Numbered from the stretch's first letter, positions 31,610 through 49,589 are shown. The stretch: 64,000 nucleotides of DNA from Prorocentrum cordatum (GCA_963575745.1 CAUYUJ010007258.1:143501-207500); one strand, 5' to 3'. The notes: generated from the letters alone by a model not told the origin. Translations and numbers: made by a program.

Positions 31610-32110
31610 CGACGCTGCCAAGACGGCCCCAAGACGGTTTCAAGTGGCCGCCGAGCCCTCCAGCGACCCCCCCCAGAAGCCAAAATGGCTCCAAAACCAA
31701 ATAAACATTACTGTGTTTGGGCCTTCTCCCTTTTTCGCTTCCGATGGAGGTTGGAAGCGTCAAGATGGCCCCAAGATGGCCCAAGAGAGCCCCAAGAGGG
31801 GCCCAAGAGGGCCCCGAGAGGGCCCCAAGACAGCCCAAGAGCACCCCAAGACCGCCCCAAGAGGGCCCCCAAACGCATTTGTTTGAGCCTCGGGGGGGGG
31901 GGAGCTGAATTTAGGACTCCCCTCTTTTGAGCCATGAGGCCCAAAACAGCTCCAAGAGACCTCTCTGACCCCCCCTAAGAGCCCCAAGAGGGCTCCAATA
32001 TTGCCCCAAGCGGGCCCCAAGAGGGCACCAAGAGGACCCCAAGAGGACCCCAAGAGGACCCCAAGAAAGCTTTAAAATGGCTACAAGAGACCTCCGAGAA
32101 CCTCTCACAA
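31610..32110. repeat. CCAAGAGGGCCCC-type degenerate repeat array
   Basis: Same family as 30160-30760, interrupted at 31690-31750 and 31880-31930 by other sequence (AACCAAATAAACATTACTG; GGGGGGGGGGAGCTGAATTT). Confidence 0.8.
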
Positions 32111-32149
32111 CAACACCTCAACTCGCCTGGGGCAATGGAGGAGCCGGGA

Positions 32150-32547
32150 GAGGACGAGGAGGACGAGGATGATGGCGATGAGGATGATGTAGGCCACGGC
32201 GTTGATGATGGGTGATGGTGTTGATGACGGTGATGGTGACGACGATGACGAGGCGGATGATGATGATGGTAGTGACAGTGATGGTAAAGCCGCGCGCGAA
32301 GATGGCGATGAGCATATAGCGTATGGTTGTGATGATAGGTGATTGTGATGGTGACGATGAGCATATATCGTGTTGTTGTGATGATGGGTGATGGTGATGG
32401 TGATGGTGACGACGATAACGAAGGTGATGAGGAAGATGGTAGTGATGATGGTGGTGACGTGTCTGCTGTTGGCGACGATGGTGTTGGTGGTGGTGATGAA
32501 GATGATAGTGGTGATGATGGTGATGACACGTGCATGGAAGTGGCAAC

Positions 32548-32593
<46 letters not shown>

Positions 32594-32597
32594 GTGG

Positions 32598-32643
<46 letters not shown>

Positions 32644-32877
32644 ATGGAAGAGCCGGGGGATGACGAGGAGGACAAGTATGAGTGCGATGAGCATATTGCG
32701 TATGGTTGTGATGATTGGTGATGGTGATGGTGATGGTGACGACGATAACGAAGGTGATGAGGAAGATGGGAGTGATGATGGTGGTGACACGTACGCTGGT
32801 GGCGACGATGGTGTTGGTGGTGGCGATGAAGATGGTAGTGGTGATGATGGTGGTGACACGTGCATGGAAGTGGCAAC

Positions 32878-32946
<69 letters not shown>

Positions 32947-33190
32947 ATGGAAAGGAGAAGCCGGGTGAGACGAGGAGGACAAGGATGAGTGCGATGAGCA
33001 TATTGCGTATGGTTGTGATTATGGGTGATGGTGATGGTGATGGGGACGACGATGACGAGGGTGACGTTGAATATAGTAGTGACGATGAAGGTGGTGACGT
33101 GTATGCCGGTGGCGACGATGGTGATGGTGATGATGGTGAAGATAGTAGTGATGATTGTGGTGGCGACGGTCTTGAAGATTCGTGGGAATC
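32150..33190. repeat. GAT/GGT satellite with ~310-330 bp higher-order units
   Basis: GATGAGCATAT recurs at 32307, 32356, 32686 and 32993. Later units share AACGAAGGTGATGAGGAAGATG, a pure GATn run, GAATGGAA and GACGAGGAGGACAAG. Asp-rich plus frames and His/Ser-rich minus frames are artefacts. Confidence 0.85.
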
Positions 33191-33216
33191 AGCATGCGAT
33201 GGAGCAGAAACGGGAG

Positions 33217-33275
33217 ACGGAGGAGGAGGAGGAGGAGGAGGAGGAGGAGGAGGAGGAGGAGGAGGACGACGAGGG
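33217..33275. repeat. GGA microsatellite
   Basis: About 16 GGA triplets. Confidence 0.9.
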
Positions 33276-33354
33276 AGGAGTTGGAGGAACATCTTTCCCC
33301 CACGCGCGCGCCCGTTGGAACTGCTGAAATCGAACAGGGCTGGGCGGGGGAGGG

Positions 33355-33600
33355 GCGGGAAAACCCGTAAATCCGTAAACCTTTAAACTTGGGGCCGAAA
33401 TGTGCACCCGGAACTGACTTTTCGCAAGGTTTGGGGGAAGGGGGGGGGCGGCAGGGTAACCCGTAAATCCGTAAACCCGTAAACCTGGCGCCGAAATGTG
33501 CAATCCGAGCGAACTTTTCGCGTAAACGGGAAAACCCGAAAAGTCGAAAAGTCGTAAACTTTACGACTTTTCGACTTTTCGCGTAAATTGTGCGAGCCCG
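33355..33600. repeat. GGGAAAACCCGTAAA repeats
   Basis: Two diverged units: AACCCGTAAATCCGTAAAC...GCCGAAATGTGCA at about 33360 and again at about 33456. They are followed by CGCGTAAACGGGAAAACCCG, related to 29385-29600, and a perfect palindrome. Confidence 0.75.
33537..33581. repeat. Perfect 22-base-arm palindrome
   Basis: The left arm starts CGAAAAGTCGAAAAGTCG and ends TAAA. One C separates it from the exact complement TTTACGACTTTTCGACTT-TTCG. The 45 bases could extrude as a cruciform. Confidence 0.9.
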
Positions 33601-33835
33601 CGCCCGCTTACAGCAACTACTCGCCAGCTTAGGAGGGGGGGTGATGACTGGGAGGGGGGGGTATCATATCATGGCGGGGGCCAGGATGTCCCCCCAGATT
33701 TCATGGCGCCTCTTCCTATTGCGAAGGCCTTACGGCCGGTGCCGCCGACCCTGTTCGCAATGCGCAGCAAGAGGCACGGGCTGTGGGATGGTTTTGGGGA
33801 ACGGGGAGAAGGACGAGAAGGTGGGGGAGGGACGT

Positions 33836-34110
33836 GTCGTATCTGACCCGGGACTTCCCCGGGACTCCCCTGGGACCCCCCCCGGGACCCCCCCTCCCCC
33901 CCCCGTCGGGGAAGGGAAAGGGAAGGGGCTTCCCTTCGACTCAATTACGACGTTGCTCAAGGTCGGTACGGGGGGGGGCCGTCGTATCTGACCCGGGACT
34001 CCCCCGGGACCCCCCCCGGGATCCCCCCTCCCCCCCCCGTCGGGGAAGGGAAAGGGAAGGGGCTTCCCTTCGAATCAATTACGACGTTGCTGAAGGTCGG
34101 TTTGGCTAGC
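33836..34110. repeat. 145 bp tandem duplication
   Basis: GTCGTATCTGACCCGGGACT begins at 33836 and 33981. Both units continue through C-runs, GTCGGGGAAGGGAAAGGG and TCAATTACGACGTTGCT with few differences, so the duplication is recent. Confidence 0.9.
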
Positions 34111-34114
34111 GCGC

Positions 34115-35480
34115 TTGAGGAGGAGGCCCTGGGAAAGGGCGAGGGGAGCGGGGAGGAGCCCAGGGGAAGAGGGGTACCAGGGAAAGGGAACGACAGAGAC
34201 GACGATTACAAAGAATGACGGAGATGACGGCTCGAACGGAAAAGCCCCTCACACACGCCGACAGGGTCGGCGGATTTCAATGCGTGTCCGCGCACATGCC
34301 TCGGGCCATGATTTGCACCCCCCCCTTTTGGACGGCCCCGAAGATTGGAGCCTGAAGGTTTGGGGGCGTCTTCCAAGCCTCGGGATGCGTTCCAGCGGCG
34401 TCGCCCCGCCGAGGGCATTCCCCCCAAACCCGCCAGGCGTCCGAGAGGGGGCGGGCCTTCTCAGAGGGCTCGTGAGGCCTCGGGCCTGTTGAGACGTTTT
34501 CTGAGTGGGAAGCCCCGCCGCCTTCTGACGAGAAGGCCCGCCCCTTCTCTCGCTTCCCTCCCCCCGGCGCGCCGCCTGTTCCCTCATTCCTCCTCTCCCT
34601 CCGTGGACTTTCGGAGGACACAACTAATCGCCGATTCCCCAGAAAATATGGGAAAATATGGGAAGTGGGGGGGAAGAGGGAAATCCAGAAAATATGGGAA
34701 AATATATCGGAAATCCTTTTGATTTGTGTCTATTTATTTGTGTGTGTCCCAGGGCCCCTTCACTCTTCTTTTCTCCACCCGCGTCCGCGCCCCGCGCGCA
34801 CCGCCCCTGCCGACTCAAACAGCGATCCTTCCTTGCGGCCTCTCGGGCTCCTGCGAGGTGAAGCTCAGCATCGGCGCTGGTAGATCCGTTGCCGGAGGCA
34901 GGCCCAGCCCGGCATAGTGCAGTTCAGTTCCGCCTGATTGATCACGCCTGATCTGGCCGAATCGACTTCTGTTCCTGCGCCTGATCTGGGCTAGCCTTGC
35001 TTGCTGGCACCTCGATCAGGGCTGTATGATATCCCCTAGTCGTTCTTGCGAGGACCTCCCAGGAGTTGTCTCCCAGTCGTTCTCCTGCTCCTCCCCCTCC
35101 TATTGTTCCTCCTCCTGCCCTGCGGCGGCTGGGGCAGGGCTGACGAGGGAGGGCGGGCCGAGGTGTTTCTGGCGTCTGTGCTGTGGGAGGGGAAGCTCCC
35201 AGAGATCCAGCGCGTTCGTATTTACAAACATCAAGACGGAGGTCTTTCGCCATGTTCGGCCTCCAGCGGCCCTCGCCGGCCGTGGGACCGTCCAGAAACG
35301 ACTCAGGATACAAAAAACACACCGCTCCTGGGGAATGGGTTTAAGTCGGGCCTGCTCCTTTACAGGAGGAATATCCAAAAATAATTAAAAAATAGTCCAG
35401 GGACGATTTTGTGAGTATTTCGGCCATTGTTGAGTATGTTACCAAACAGCTCTTGCTGATAGGTTTCTAGTGGTCTCAAA
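34115..35480. other. No supported gene; one foldback at 34447-34550
   Basis: GGGGGCGGGCCTTCTC at 34447 pairs with the complement of GAGAAGGCCCGCCCCTT at about 34530, giving a ~100-base foldback. Overlapping frames on both strands show no domains. 34640-34710 repeats AAAATATGGGAAAATATGGG-like words. Confidence 0.5.
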
Positions 35481-35589
35481 AGAGAGCATCATGACTCCTC
35501 AGGGGGGTCTGGGCGGGACCCGGACAGGCTGCCGCCGAGGCTGCCGCCGAAGCCGAAATCGCTTGGGACATCCTCGCACAATCGCTCTT

Positions 35590-36160
35590 GGTGCTCCCAG
35601 AACTCCATTCCCGGGCCACATTTTGGATGCCCGGAGCCAACTGTAGGCCACTTCGTGCTCTTCGACTTCCCAGAACTCCATTCCCGGGCCACATTTTGGA
35701 TGCCCGGAGCCAACTGTAGGCCACTTCGTGCTCTTCTTCTATTTCCCAGAACTCCATTCCGGGCCACATTTTGTCAGAGCCCCGAATCATCAGGGGTAAC
35801 TCGGGTCAGGGATAACTCGGGTTCGTTTTTCGGGAATCCAAACCCGAGCTACCCCGGACCCGAGTTACCCCGGATAACTCGGGCGTCCAGAGCCCCGAAT
35901 CATCAGGGGTAACTCGGGTCAGGGCTAACTCGGGTTCCTTTTTCGGGAATCTCAACCCGACTTACCCCGGACCGAGTTACCCCGGATAACTCGGCCACAT
36001 TTTGGATGCCCGGAGCCAACTGTAGGCCACTTCGTGCTCTTCAAGTTCCCAGACCTCCATTCCTGGGTGGGCATGATTTTGAATGCACGGGAGCCAACTG
36101 TAGGCCACTTCGTGTTCTTCTAGTTCCCAGAACTCCATTCCTGGGCCACATTTTGAATGC
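35590..36160. repeat. 73-76 bp tandem repeat with a nested hairpin-rich repeat
   Basis: CCCAGAACTCCATTCC begins at 35596, 35669 and 35745, each unit running through GGCCACATTTTGGATGCCCG and CCAACTGTAGGCCACTTCG. Further copies occur at about 36000-36160. Between them is a ~105 bp unit present twice (35775 and 35888; GAATCATCAGGGGTAACTCG) whose AACTCGGGT and ACCCGAGTT words can pair. Confidence 0.85.
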
Positions 36161-36500
36161 TGAGGCAGGCTGATGCTGCGGCCGAGGCAGGCTGAGGCTG
36201 AGGCAGGCTGAGGCTGAGGCCGAGGCTGAAGGCAGACTGAGGCTGAGGCTGAAGCAGACTGAGGCTGAGGCTGAGGCAGGCTGAGGCTGAGGCTGAAGCA
36301 GGCTGATGCTGAGGCAGGCTGAGGCTGAGGCTGAGGCTGAAGCAGGCTGAGGCTGAGGCAGGCTGAGGCTGAGGCCGAGGCTGAAGGCAGACTGAGGCTG
36401 AGGCTGATGAGGCTGAGGCTGAGGCTGAGGCTGAGGCAGGCTGAGGCTGAGGCAGGCTGAGGCTGAGGCTGAGGCAGGCTGAGGCTGAGGCTGTGACTGC
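36160..36500. repeat. GGCTGAGGCTGAGGCA minisatellite
   Basis: Runs of GGCTGA and GGCAGGCTGA. The frames across it are Ser/Ala/Leu artefacts. Confidence 0.9.
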
Positions 36501-37250
36501 GACTGCCGTTGCCGCTGCGACTGTCATCGCGAATGCGACTACGACTGCGAGAACAGCAGAATTCTACAACTGGATTTTCATCCGAATCTTAAGGGGAATG
36601 CTTTCAGATATGCTTCTACACATCGCTGTTAGGTTGCTTTGCCGGGATAATCTAAAGGCTGCCGCCTCTGCCGCCGACCCCAAATATTGTTTATGGGGAG
36701 TACTGGTCGGAGGTGTATTCTCAGTTGTAGTAGCATGGCGGATCTCGATACATTCTGAATGAAAGAGGAGGAAACGGGAGGAAGAAGAGGGGGCGGGGAG
36801 GAGAACGGGGGGAAGGAGGAAGAGGAGCAGCACGTGGCATCCCAGCATGCCGCAACGTGTCACGGGGCACTGTGGCAGATGAGAAATCGACATAAAAAGT
36901 TCCAGCAAGAAAATCCGTGCAAAATGGCTCCCGAGACCCCTTGGACTTTCATTTGTTGTATGGTTGCCGGGGTCATGGGTCGGAGGCAACGCGGATGGCT
37001 GATGGGGGTATTGGGGAACCGCTCGTCGTGTGCCCCCCCCCCCCGTCTCCAAACCAAATGGAAAACAGCGATGTAATGGGTGCTACGCAGAGCAAAGAAA
37101 CGCTGAGAAGAGAATCGCCGAAGCCAACGCCGAGGCGATGTTAAAGGCGAAGCGTGGAAAGTGAGCAGCGCGGTGCTGCGTCGGGGAGATGGACGGCAGA
37201 GCGGTTTCGAGCGCGAGGTGGTCGGGCGTGTGAGGGAGGGTGGGTGGAGT
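36500..37250. other. No supported gene
   Basis: 36560-36765 is AT-richer with a short open frame (LRGMLSDMLLHIAVRLL) that was not recognised. The remainder holds GGA-rich and unassigned sequence. Confidence 0.4.
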
Positions 37251-37254
37251 GCGG

Positions 37255-39445
37255 GGTGGGTGGTAGAGTGTCGGGCGAGAAATTGTCGAGCGGGGTGGCC
37301 CAAGGACAGAGGTCCCAGGGCGGGGTGGGGGTGTCGGACCAGTCGACGGCGGGGCGGTTTCGAGCGAGAAATTGTCGGATGGGGTGGGCCACGAACAGAG
37401 GTCCCAGGGCGGGGTGGGGGTCTCGGACCAGGTCGACGGCGGGGCAGGCTCGGGCGAGAAATTGTCCGGTGGGGTGGCCCAAGAACAGAGGTCCCAGGGC
37501 GAGGTGGGGTGTGGGTGCAGGTCGACGGCGGGGCGGTTTCGGGCGAGAGATTGCCGGGTGGGGTGGCTCAAGAACAGAGGTTTCCAGGGCGGGGTGGGGG
37601 TGTCGGACCAGGTCGACGGGCGGGCGGTTGTCGGGTGGGGTGGCCAAAAACAGTGGTCCCATGGCGGGGTGGGGGAGTCGAACCAGGTCGACGGCGGGGC
37701 GGTTTCGGGCGAGAAATTGTCGGGTCGGGCGGCCCCAAAAACGGGGTGGCCCAAGAACAAAAGTCCGAGGGCGGGGTGGGGGTGTCGGACCAGGTCTACC
37801 ACCGCGGGGCGATTTCGAGCGAGAAATTGCAGGTGGGGGGGCGGGCCCAAGAACAATGATTCCCATTGCGGGTGGGGGTGTCGGAAAACCTAGGTCGACG
37901 GCGGGGCGGCTTCGGGCGAGGAATTGACGGTTGGGGTGGTCAAGAACAGGATCCCAGGGCGGGGTGGGGGTGTCGCGCCAAGTCGACGGCGGGGCGGTTT
38001 CGGGCGAGAAATTGTCGGGTGGGGCGGCTCACGAACAGAGGTCCCAGGGCGGGGTGGGGGTGTCGGACCAGGTCGACGGCGGGGCGGTTTCGGGCGAGAA
38101 ATTGTAGAATGGTGTGGCCCAAGAACAGAGGTCAGGGCGGGTCGGGGTGTCGGACCAGGTCGACGGCGGAGCGGTTTCGGGCGAGAAAATGTCTGGTGGG
38201 GTGGTCCAAGAGCAGAGGTCCCAGGGCGGGGTGGGGGGTCGAACCAGGTCGACAAGCAGGTAGACGGGTTTCGGGCGAGAAATTGTCCGGGTGGGGTGGC
38301 TCAGAACAGAGTTCCACGGGGACGGTGACGTGACGGGGGCTCGGCCAAAACCGCGGCGGGCGGTTCTTCGGGCGAGAAATTGACGGTTGGGGTGGCCGAG
38401 AACCACGGTCCCAGGGCGGGGTGGGTGTCGTACCAGGTCGACGGCGGGCCGGTTTCGGGCGAGAAATTGACGGTTGAGGTGGCTCAAGAACAGAGGTCCC
38501 AGCGCGGGGTGGGGGTGTCGGACCAGGTCGACGGCGGGGCGGTTTCGGGCGAGAAATTGTCGGGTGGGGCGACCCAAGAACGGAGGTCCCAGGGCGGGGT
38601 GAAGAGTGTCGGACCAGGTCGACGGCGGGGCGGTTTCGGGAGAGAAATTGTCGGGTGCGGTGGCCCATGAAAAGGTCCCAGGGCGAGGTGGGGGTGTCGG
38701 ACCAGGTCGACGGCGGGGCGGTTTCGGGCGAGGAATTGTCGAGTGGGGTGGCCCAAGAACAGAGGTTCCAGGGCGAGGTTGGGGTTTCGGACCGGGTCGA
38801 CGGCGGAGCGGTTTCGGGAGAGAAATTGTCGGGTGGGGTGGCCCAAGAACAGAGGTCCCAGGGCGGGGTGGGGGTGTCGGACCAGGTCGACGGCGGTGAG
38901 GAGCAGGACGGTTTCGGGCGAGAAATTGTCGGTGGGGGGACCCAATACATAGGTCCCAGGGCGGGGTGGGGTGTCGGACCATGTCCGACGGCTGGGCGGT
39001 TTCTGGGAGAAATTGTCGGAGCGGTGGCCCATGAAACAGAGGTCCCGGGCGAGGTGGGGGTGTCGGACCAGGTCGACGGCGGGGCTGTTTCAGGCGAGAA
39101 ATTGTCGGGTGGGGTGGCCCAAAAACAGTGATCCCAGGGCGGGGTGGGGGTGTCGGACCAGGTCGACGGCGGGGCGGTTTCGGGCGAGAAATTGTCCGGT
39201 GGGGTGGCCCAAGAACTGAGGTCCCAGGGCGAGGCGGGGGTGTCGGACCAGGTCGACGGCGGGGTGGTTTCGGGCGAGAAATTGTCACGTGGGGTGGCCC
39301 AAGAACAGAAGTTCCAGGGCGAGGTGGAGGTGTCGGACCAGGTCGACGGCGGAGCGGTTTCGGGCGAGAAATTGTCGGGTCGGGTGGCCCAAGAACAGAG
39401 GTCCCAGGGCGAGGCGGGGGTGTCGGACCAGGTCGACGGCGCGAC
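37255..39445. repeat. 90 bp minisatellite, about 24 copies
   Basis: GTCGGACCAGGTCGACGG occurs at exact 90-base steps at the end of the array (39152, 39242, 39332, 39422). Units read GGTTTCGGGCGAGAAATTG, GGGTGGGGTGGCCCAAGAAC and AGGTCCCAGGGCGGGG. Because 90 is a multiple of 3, frames stay open on both strands (up to 419 codons of a 30-residue Pro/Arg repeat). That openness is expected without selection and is not taken as coding. Confidence 0.95.
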
Positions 39446-39449
39446 CGGT

Positions 39450-39910
39450 TGTTACTGTGGCCCGTTGGGTGTTAGTGCGGCCCGTTGGGTGTTAGTGTGG
39501 CCCGTCGCGCGGCGGGATGGGAATTACTATGGCCCGCGCAGGCCGCTCAATGAGAAGTAATATGTAAAGGTATCTCATGTTAGATTTGGAGAGATTCGCA
39601 ACCCCTAAGGGAATGCACTCCCGCACAGGCAAAAGTGGCCACAGAAACTCCCACCTGGAACCAACGTGGTAGTAGTGCTGTGTTAGTGGTGTGGTGGTCG
39701 TTGTGCTGTGTTAGTGGTGTGGTGTTGGTAATGTTGTGTTAGTGGTGTGGTGTTGGTAGTGGCCGGTTGTGCTGTATGCTGTGTTAGAAGTGTGGTGTTG
39801 GTAGTGGTGTGCTGTGTTAGTGGTGTGGTTTTGGTAGTGTTGTGTTAGTGGTGTGGTGTTGGTCGTGTTGTTGAGTTGTTAGTAGGTAGTAGTGTTGTGG
39901 TAGTGGCACA
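39450..39910. repeat. GTGTTAGTG-containing repeats
   Basis: 39450-39535 repeats GTGGCCCGTTGGGTGTTAGT. 39665-39900 repeats TGTGTTAGTGGTGTGGTGTTGG at about 30-60 base spacing. No gene. Confidence 0.8.
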
Positions 39911-39994
39911 AGTAAGGTTGAGATCAGCTTCTAGTTGATGCCAGCCATGTTGATCACCACGGAGCGATTTCTCTGGAATCCAATATATTCCTAT

Positions 39995-40027
<33 letters not shown>

Positions 40028-40466
40028 TAAATATATATATATATATAGATCTACATATGCGTGAATATATTTATATGTTAAATTTTTATGTATACGTGGC
40101 GTATATATTTTAATCGGGGGGTCCCATCATATATTAATGTGCGGCACACCTATATATAACTATATATATATTTGTACATATTTGTTTATTTATTTAGGGT
40201 ATATATATATCCTCGGCAAACACACACGCGATTATATATATATATGATAATAATATATAATTATATATATATATATATGTGTGTGTATATGTATGTATGT
40301 ATATATACATATATATATATATATGTCGTCGACAGACGCATATATATAATGGTATACACATATGCGGCATATGATTATGCGGCGAACACAAATATATTTG
40401 CATGCGCGCTCGTAATTAAGGTATCTTCAAGAATAGTTATAAGTGCATGCATATATGCCACTACAC

Positions 40467-40497
<31 letters not shown>

Positions 40498-40500
40498 CAC
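39995..40500. repeat. AT-rich island with TA/TATG microsatellites
   Basis: Long ATATAT and TATGTG runs, several separated by unique bases. It is strikingly AT-rich within a GC-rich window. Confidence 0.9.
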
Positions 40501-40599
40501 ACGCACCCCGAGGCCGTGATAGCAGCGCGGCGCAGGGAACGCGACGGCGGCGCCTGCGGAGTGGGAGAAGCGGGAGCGGAGCGGGAAGGGAAGAGGGGG

Positions 40600-40636
40600 G
40601 AACCGTCGTCGTCGGCGGTGTCGGCGTCGGCGCCGG

Positions 40637-40668
<32 letters not shown>

Positions 40669-40897
40669 CCGCCGTCGTTGTCACCGTCGTCGCCGCCGTC
40701 GTCGTCGTCGTCGCCGCCGTCGTCGTCGTCGCCGCCGCCGTCGTCAGAGTCGACGTCGGCGACTGCGTCGGCGACCCCGCGGCCTCAACGCGGGCGGCCT
40801 TGCCCCTCCCGCGGGCTCCTCCTGGGGGCCTGGACCCCCCCTCGACGGCCAGCCGCCGCCGCCCGCCGCCGCCGCCGCCGCCGCTGCTGTCGTCGTT

Positions 40898-40932
<35 letters not shown>

Positions 40933-41055
40933 AGTCGTCGTATCGTAGTAGTCGTCGTCACCGTCGTCGTCGCCGCCGTCGTCGTCGTCGTCACCGTCTT
41001 CGTCGTCGTAGGGTCGTTGTCGTCGCCGTCGTCGTCGTGATCGTCGTCGGCCTGG
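40600..41055. repeat. GTC/GCC trinucleotide tract
   Basis: Interrupted GTCGTC and GCCGCC runs over about 450 bases, broken at 40755-40860 by unique sequence. Confidence 0.9.
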
Positions 41056-41274
41056 GGGGGAGGGCTGACTGCGCACCCGAGGCCGCCTGAGGCCTCGCTC
41101 TCTCAGGGCATCGCGGCCGCGCTTTTCTCTCCCTCAGGGCGCGCCTGGCTAGCTAGAACCTAAGTGTGCGCGAAGCGCTAGCGTGGTTCTACTATTATTA
41201 AAACGCCTGCACCGCAGCAAAGGTGCGGACTCGGATTCCCGAGGCCGGCAAAGACATGGTTGAGGATCGTGGCG

Positions 41275-41283
41275 ACGATGGGA

Positions 41284-41338
<55 letters not shown>

Positions 41339-41370
41339 CGACGAGGACGAGGACGACGACGACGATCGGT
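41275..41370. repeat. GAC/GGC trinucleotide tract
   Basis: About 25 GAC triplets with GGC and GAG interruptions. Confidence 0.9.
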
Positions 41371-41404
41371 GGGAGAGGGAGGAGCGGTGATTACGATAAC
41401 TACC

Positions 41405-41554
41405 GGGTAGGGGGGAGGGGGGAAGGCTTCTTAGAAGCACCCCTGCTCCCCTGCTTCTCAGAAGGCGCCAGCCTTGTCTGTGGATGTAAGGCCCGCGCCT
41501 TCTGAGAAGCAGCCTCCTGCTAAGAAGCCCTCCCCCCTCCCCCTGCCTACCCCC
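41405..41554. mobile_element. Nested foldback element, family F4
   Basis: Outer arms GGGTAGGGGGGAGGGGGGA with GGCTTCTTAG match the complement of CTAAGAAGCC with CTCCCCCTGCCTACCCC. Inner arms TGCTTCTCAGAAGGCGC and GCGCCTTCTGAGAAGCA match perfectly. It lies about 450 bases upstream of gene A. Confidence 0.75.
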
Positions 41555-42009
41555 TTGTGCGCTTCGCCAACAAGTGCACCATCTGATTTTTTAGACTCGT
41601 GATCGTGGCCGTCGGGACCAAAGATGTAGCCAACAGTGGAGCGAGAGAACGATTCCTGAATGATTTGCGCGGGGGGCTCAGACGAAGCGGCTGCCAGGCC
41701 GCCTCCAGACCGGGCGGTCTTGGGATCCCCGCCCCCCTCCCGTGGGACTTTATCTGTAGCCCTTCAGTACCCCCCTTGCAGAACCCTCTAGCGACACGCC
41801 GATAAGGAAACACTTAGTCATGTTTTGCCTGGTGAACGCAGGTTTCGGGTGATGATGATGCGGACGGAGCTCTCTCGAATACTGGTCAGAACGCGCCCGG
41901 GGGCCACGATGTCAGCGAACCCAGCCCTCCCCCGTTTCGTTCTGGCCACGTAGAGCGGCCATGCTGGATCAAGCGGTTACCTCGGACTCTATAACATTTA
42001 TCTTCCGAC

Positions 42010-48197
<6,188 letters not shown>

Positions 48198-48199
48198 TT

Positions 48200-49050
48200 C
48201 GAGGTTCGCGCGGCACGGTGCGGCGGGGCACTCTGCTCCAGGGGCACCCGGGGTAACGGTGCGCAGAGCAGAGCAGTGCCGTCTGATGCATTGCGAGTTG
48301 CGAGGGTTGCAGTGGCGGGGATGGATGTCCATGCAACCGATGCGCAGAGCACGTCATCTCACTTGCTCCTTCTTTGCTGCTGCCGCCGTCGCCGTCGTCG
48401 AGTTGTCGTCGTCGTCGTCGTCAAGTCGTCAAGTCGTCGTCGTCAGTCGTCGGGTCGCCGTCGTCGCCGTCGCCCCAGTCGTTGCCCCTGCCTGCCCCTC
48501 GCCGCCCGCGGGGCTGGGGCCCGGGCCTGGAGTGAGACGCGCCGCTCCGCGACGTCGAACTCGTCGAGCCCCCAGGCCTGCGCGGCGAGCCGGGGGCCCC
48601 AGGCGAGAGACTGAGGGGGGGGAAGGACTCCTCCTCCTTCCCTTTTTCCTTACTTCTCCCCGCCCCCCCTCCCCTCTCCCCTCCTCGCTGCGACTCTTCG
48701 CCATCTAAGCTTATAACTTCATATAACATCACTTCATCACTTTATCACCCATCATGGTAATATGTCACGACGGAAGTCGCTCGATCCTAGCCGAGGGATT
48801 TCTCTGGAGCTCAGGTTCGACAAACGCTTGGATATGATTGACCTCCGACCTTCGTGCGATGTGGACTGTTGTGCGCCTTGCATTAATCTTACCCTCTTTT
48901 CCTCCTCTTCGCCCGCCCCTCCCCTCTCCTCACCCCCCCCCTCCCCGAAGGCCCGGGGGGCGCTGAGGAGGAGGAGGAGGTGGAGCAGGGCCCGATAAGG
49001 GTTCAGCATTATCGTTTGTCCTCGCACGCTCCGTCCTCTTCGTCTCCCTG
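48200..49050. other. Intergenic; GTC repeats, no supported gene
   Basis: 48385-48475 holds GTCGTC/GTCGCC repeats. The rest is GC-rich with no domain recognised. Confidence 0.5.
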
Positions 49051-49112
49051 ACTTGGGCTTGGGGCTCTGGCCCAATCTCCGTAGCAGCGTGGGCTCAATC
49101 GTTTCACTAGCG

Positions 49113-49478
49113 ATGGCGTCACCGCCCCTCCAAGAATTCTTAGCGCGCTGGTGCCCAGACCGCGCGGCTACATACCGTGTCGCGTTAGCACCGTTCGCTC
49201 CATGGCTGCAGCATGATGTGTTGACGCCATTCTGGTGGATTTGGCGTACCCGAGAGCCGTTCTGGGCGCCCTTGGTCCTGGTGGTTCCCCCCAGTGACAT
49301 CATTCGCACCAGCCGCTGGCACCTGCCAGCGTCCGAGACGTCTCCCGAGAGCTGGGCGATCCCCGTCGGCATGGATAACATCGTGTGGGTATACCGCGAT
49401 GGGGCTTCGGTCTGGCACCCCGGGGGCCCAGCGCAATCCTATGTGCCCTTTGCCTTGTCTGGCGAAGGGGGCATGTGA
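49113..49478 (+). CDS. Possible small hypothetical protein
   Basis: A 121-codon frame from ATG (MASPPLQEFLARWCPDRAAT) rich in Trp and Pro (TPFWWIWRTREPFWAP), ending FALSGEGGM. Its composition looks protein-like and it lies on the same strand as genes A-D. No known domain, no confirmed splice sites, and the minus strand is also open, so support is weak. Confidence 0.3.
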   Translation: MASPPLQEFLARWCPDRAATYRVALAPFAPWLQHDVLTPFWWIWRTREPFWAPLVLVVPPSDIIRTSRWHLPASETSPESWAIPVGMDNIVWVYRDGASVWHPGGPAQSYVPFALSGEGGM

Positions 49479-49589
49479 TTGCCGTTGCCCAGGTACATGA
49501 CCTACGTCCGCGTGCGGACCGATTTGTGGGCTCGCGTCGACTGAGCGGGCGCCCAGGAACATGGGCGCAGAAACGGGGCAAGTGAAGGC

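Noticed and set aside
32105-33292. His/Ser-rich minus-strand protein of 395 codons
   Set aside because: Complement of GAT satellite; no unique domain.
38029-39288. 419-codon minus-strand Pro/Arg repeat protein
   Set aside because: Produced by a 90-base satellite; other frames on both strands are equally open and no start or domain stands out.
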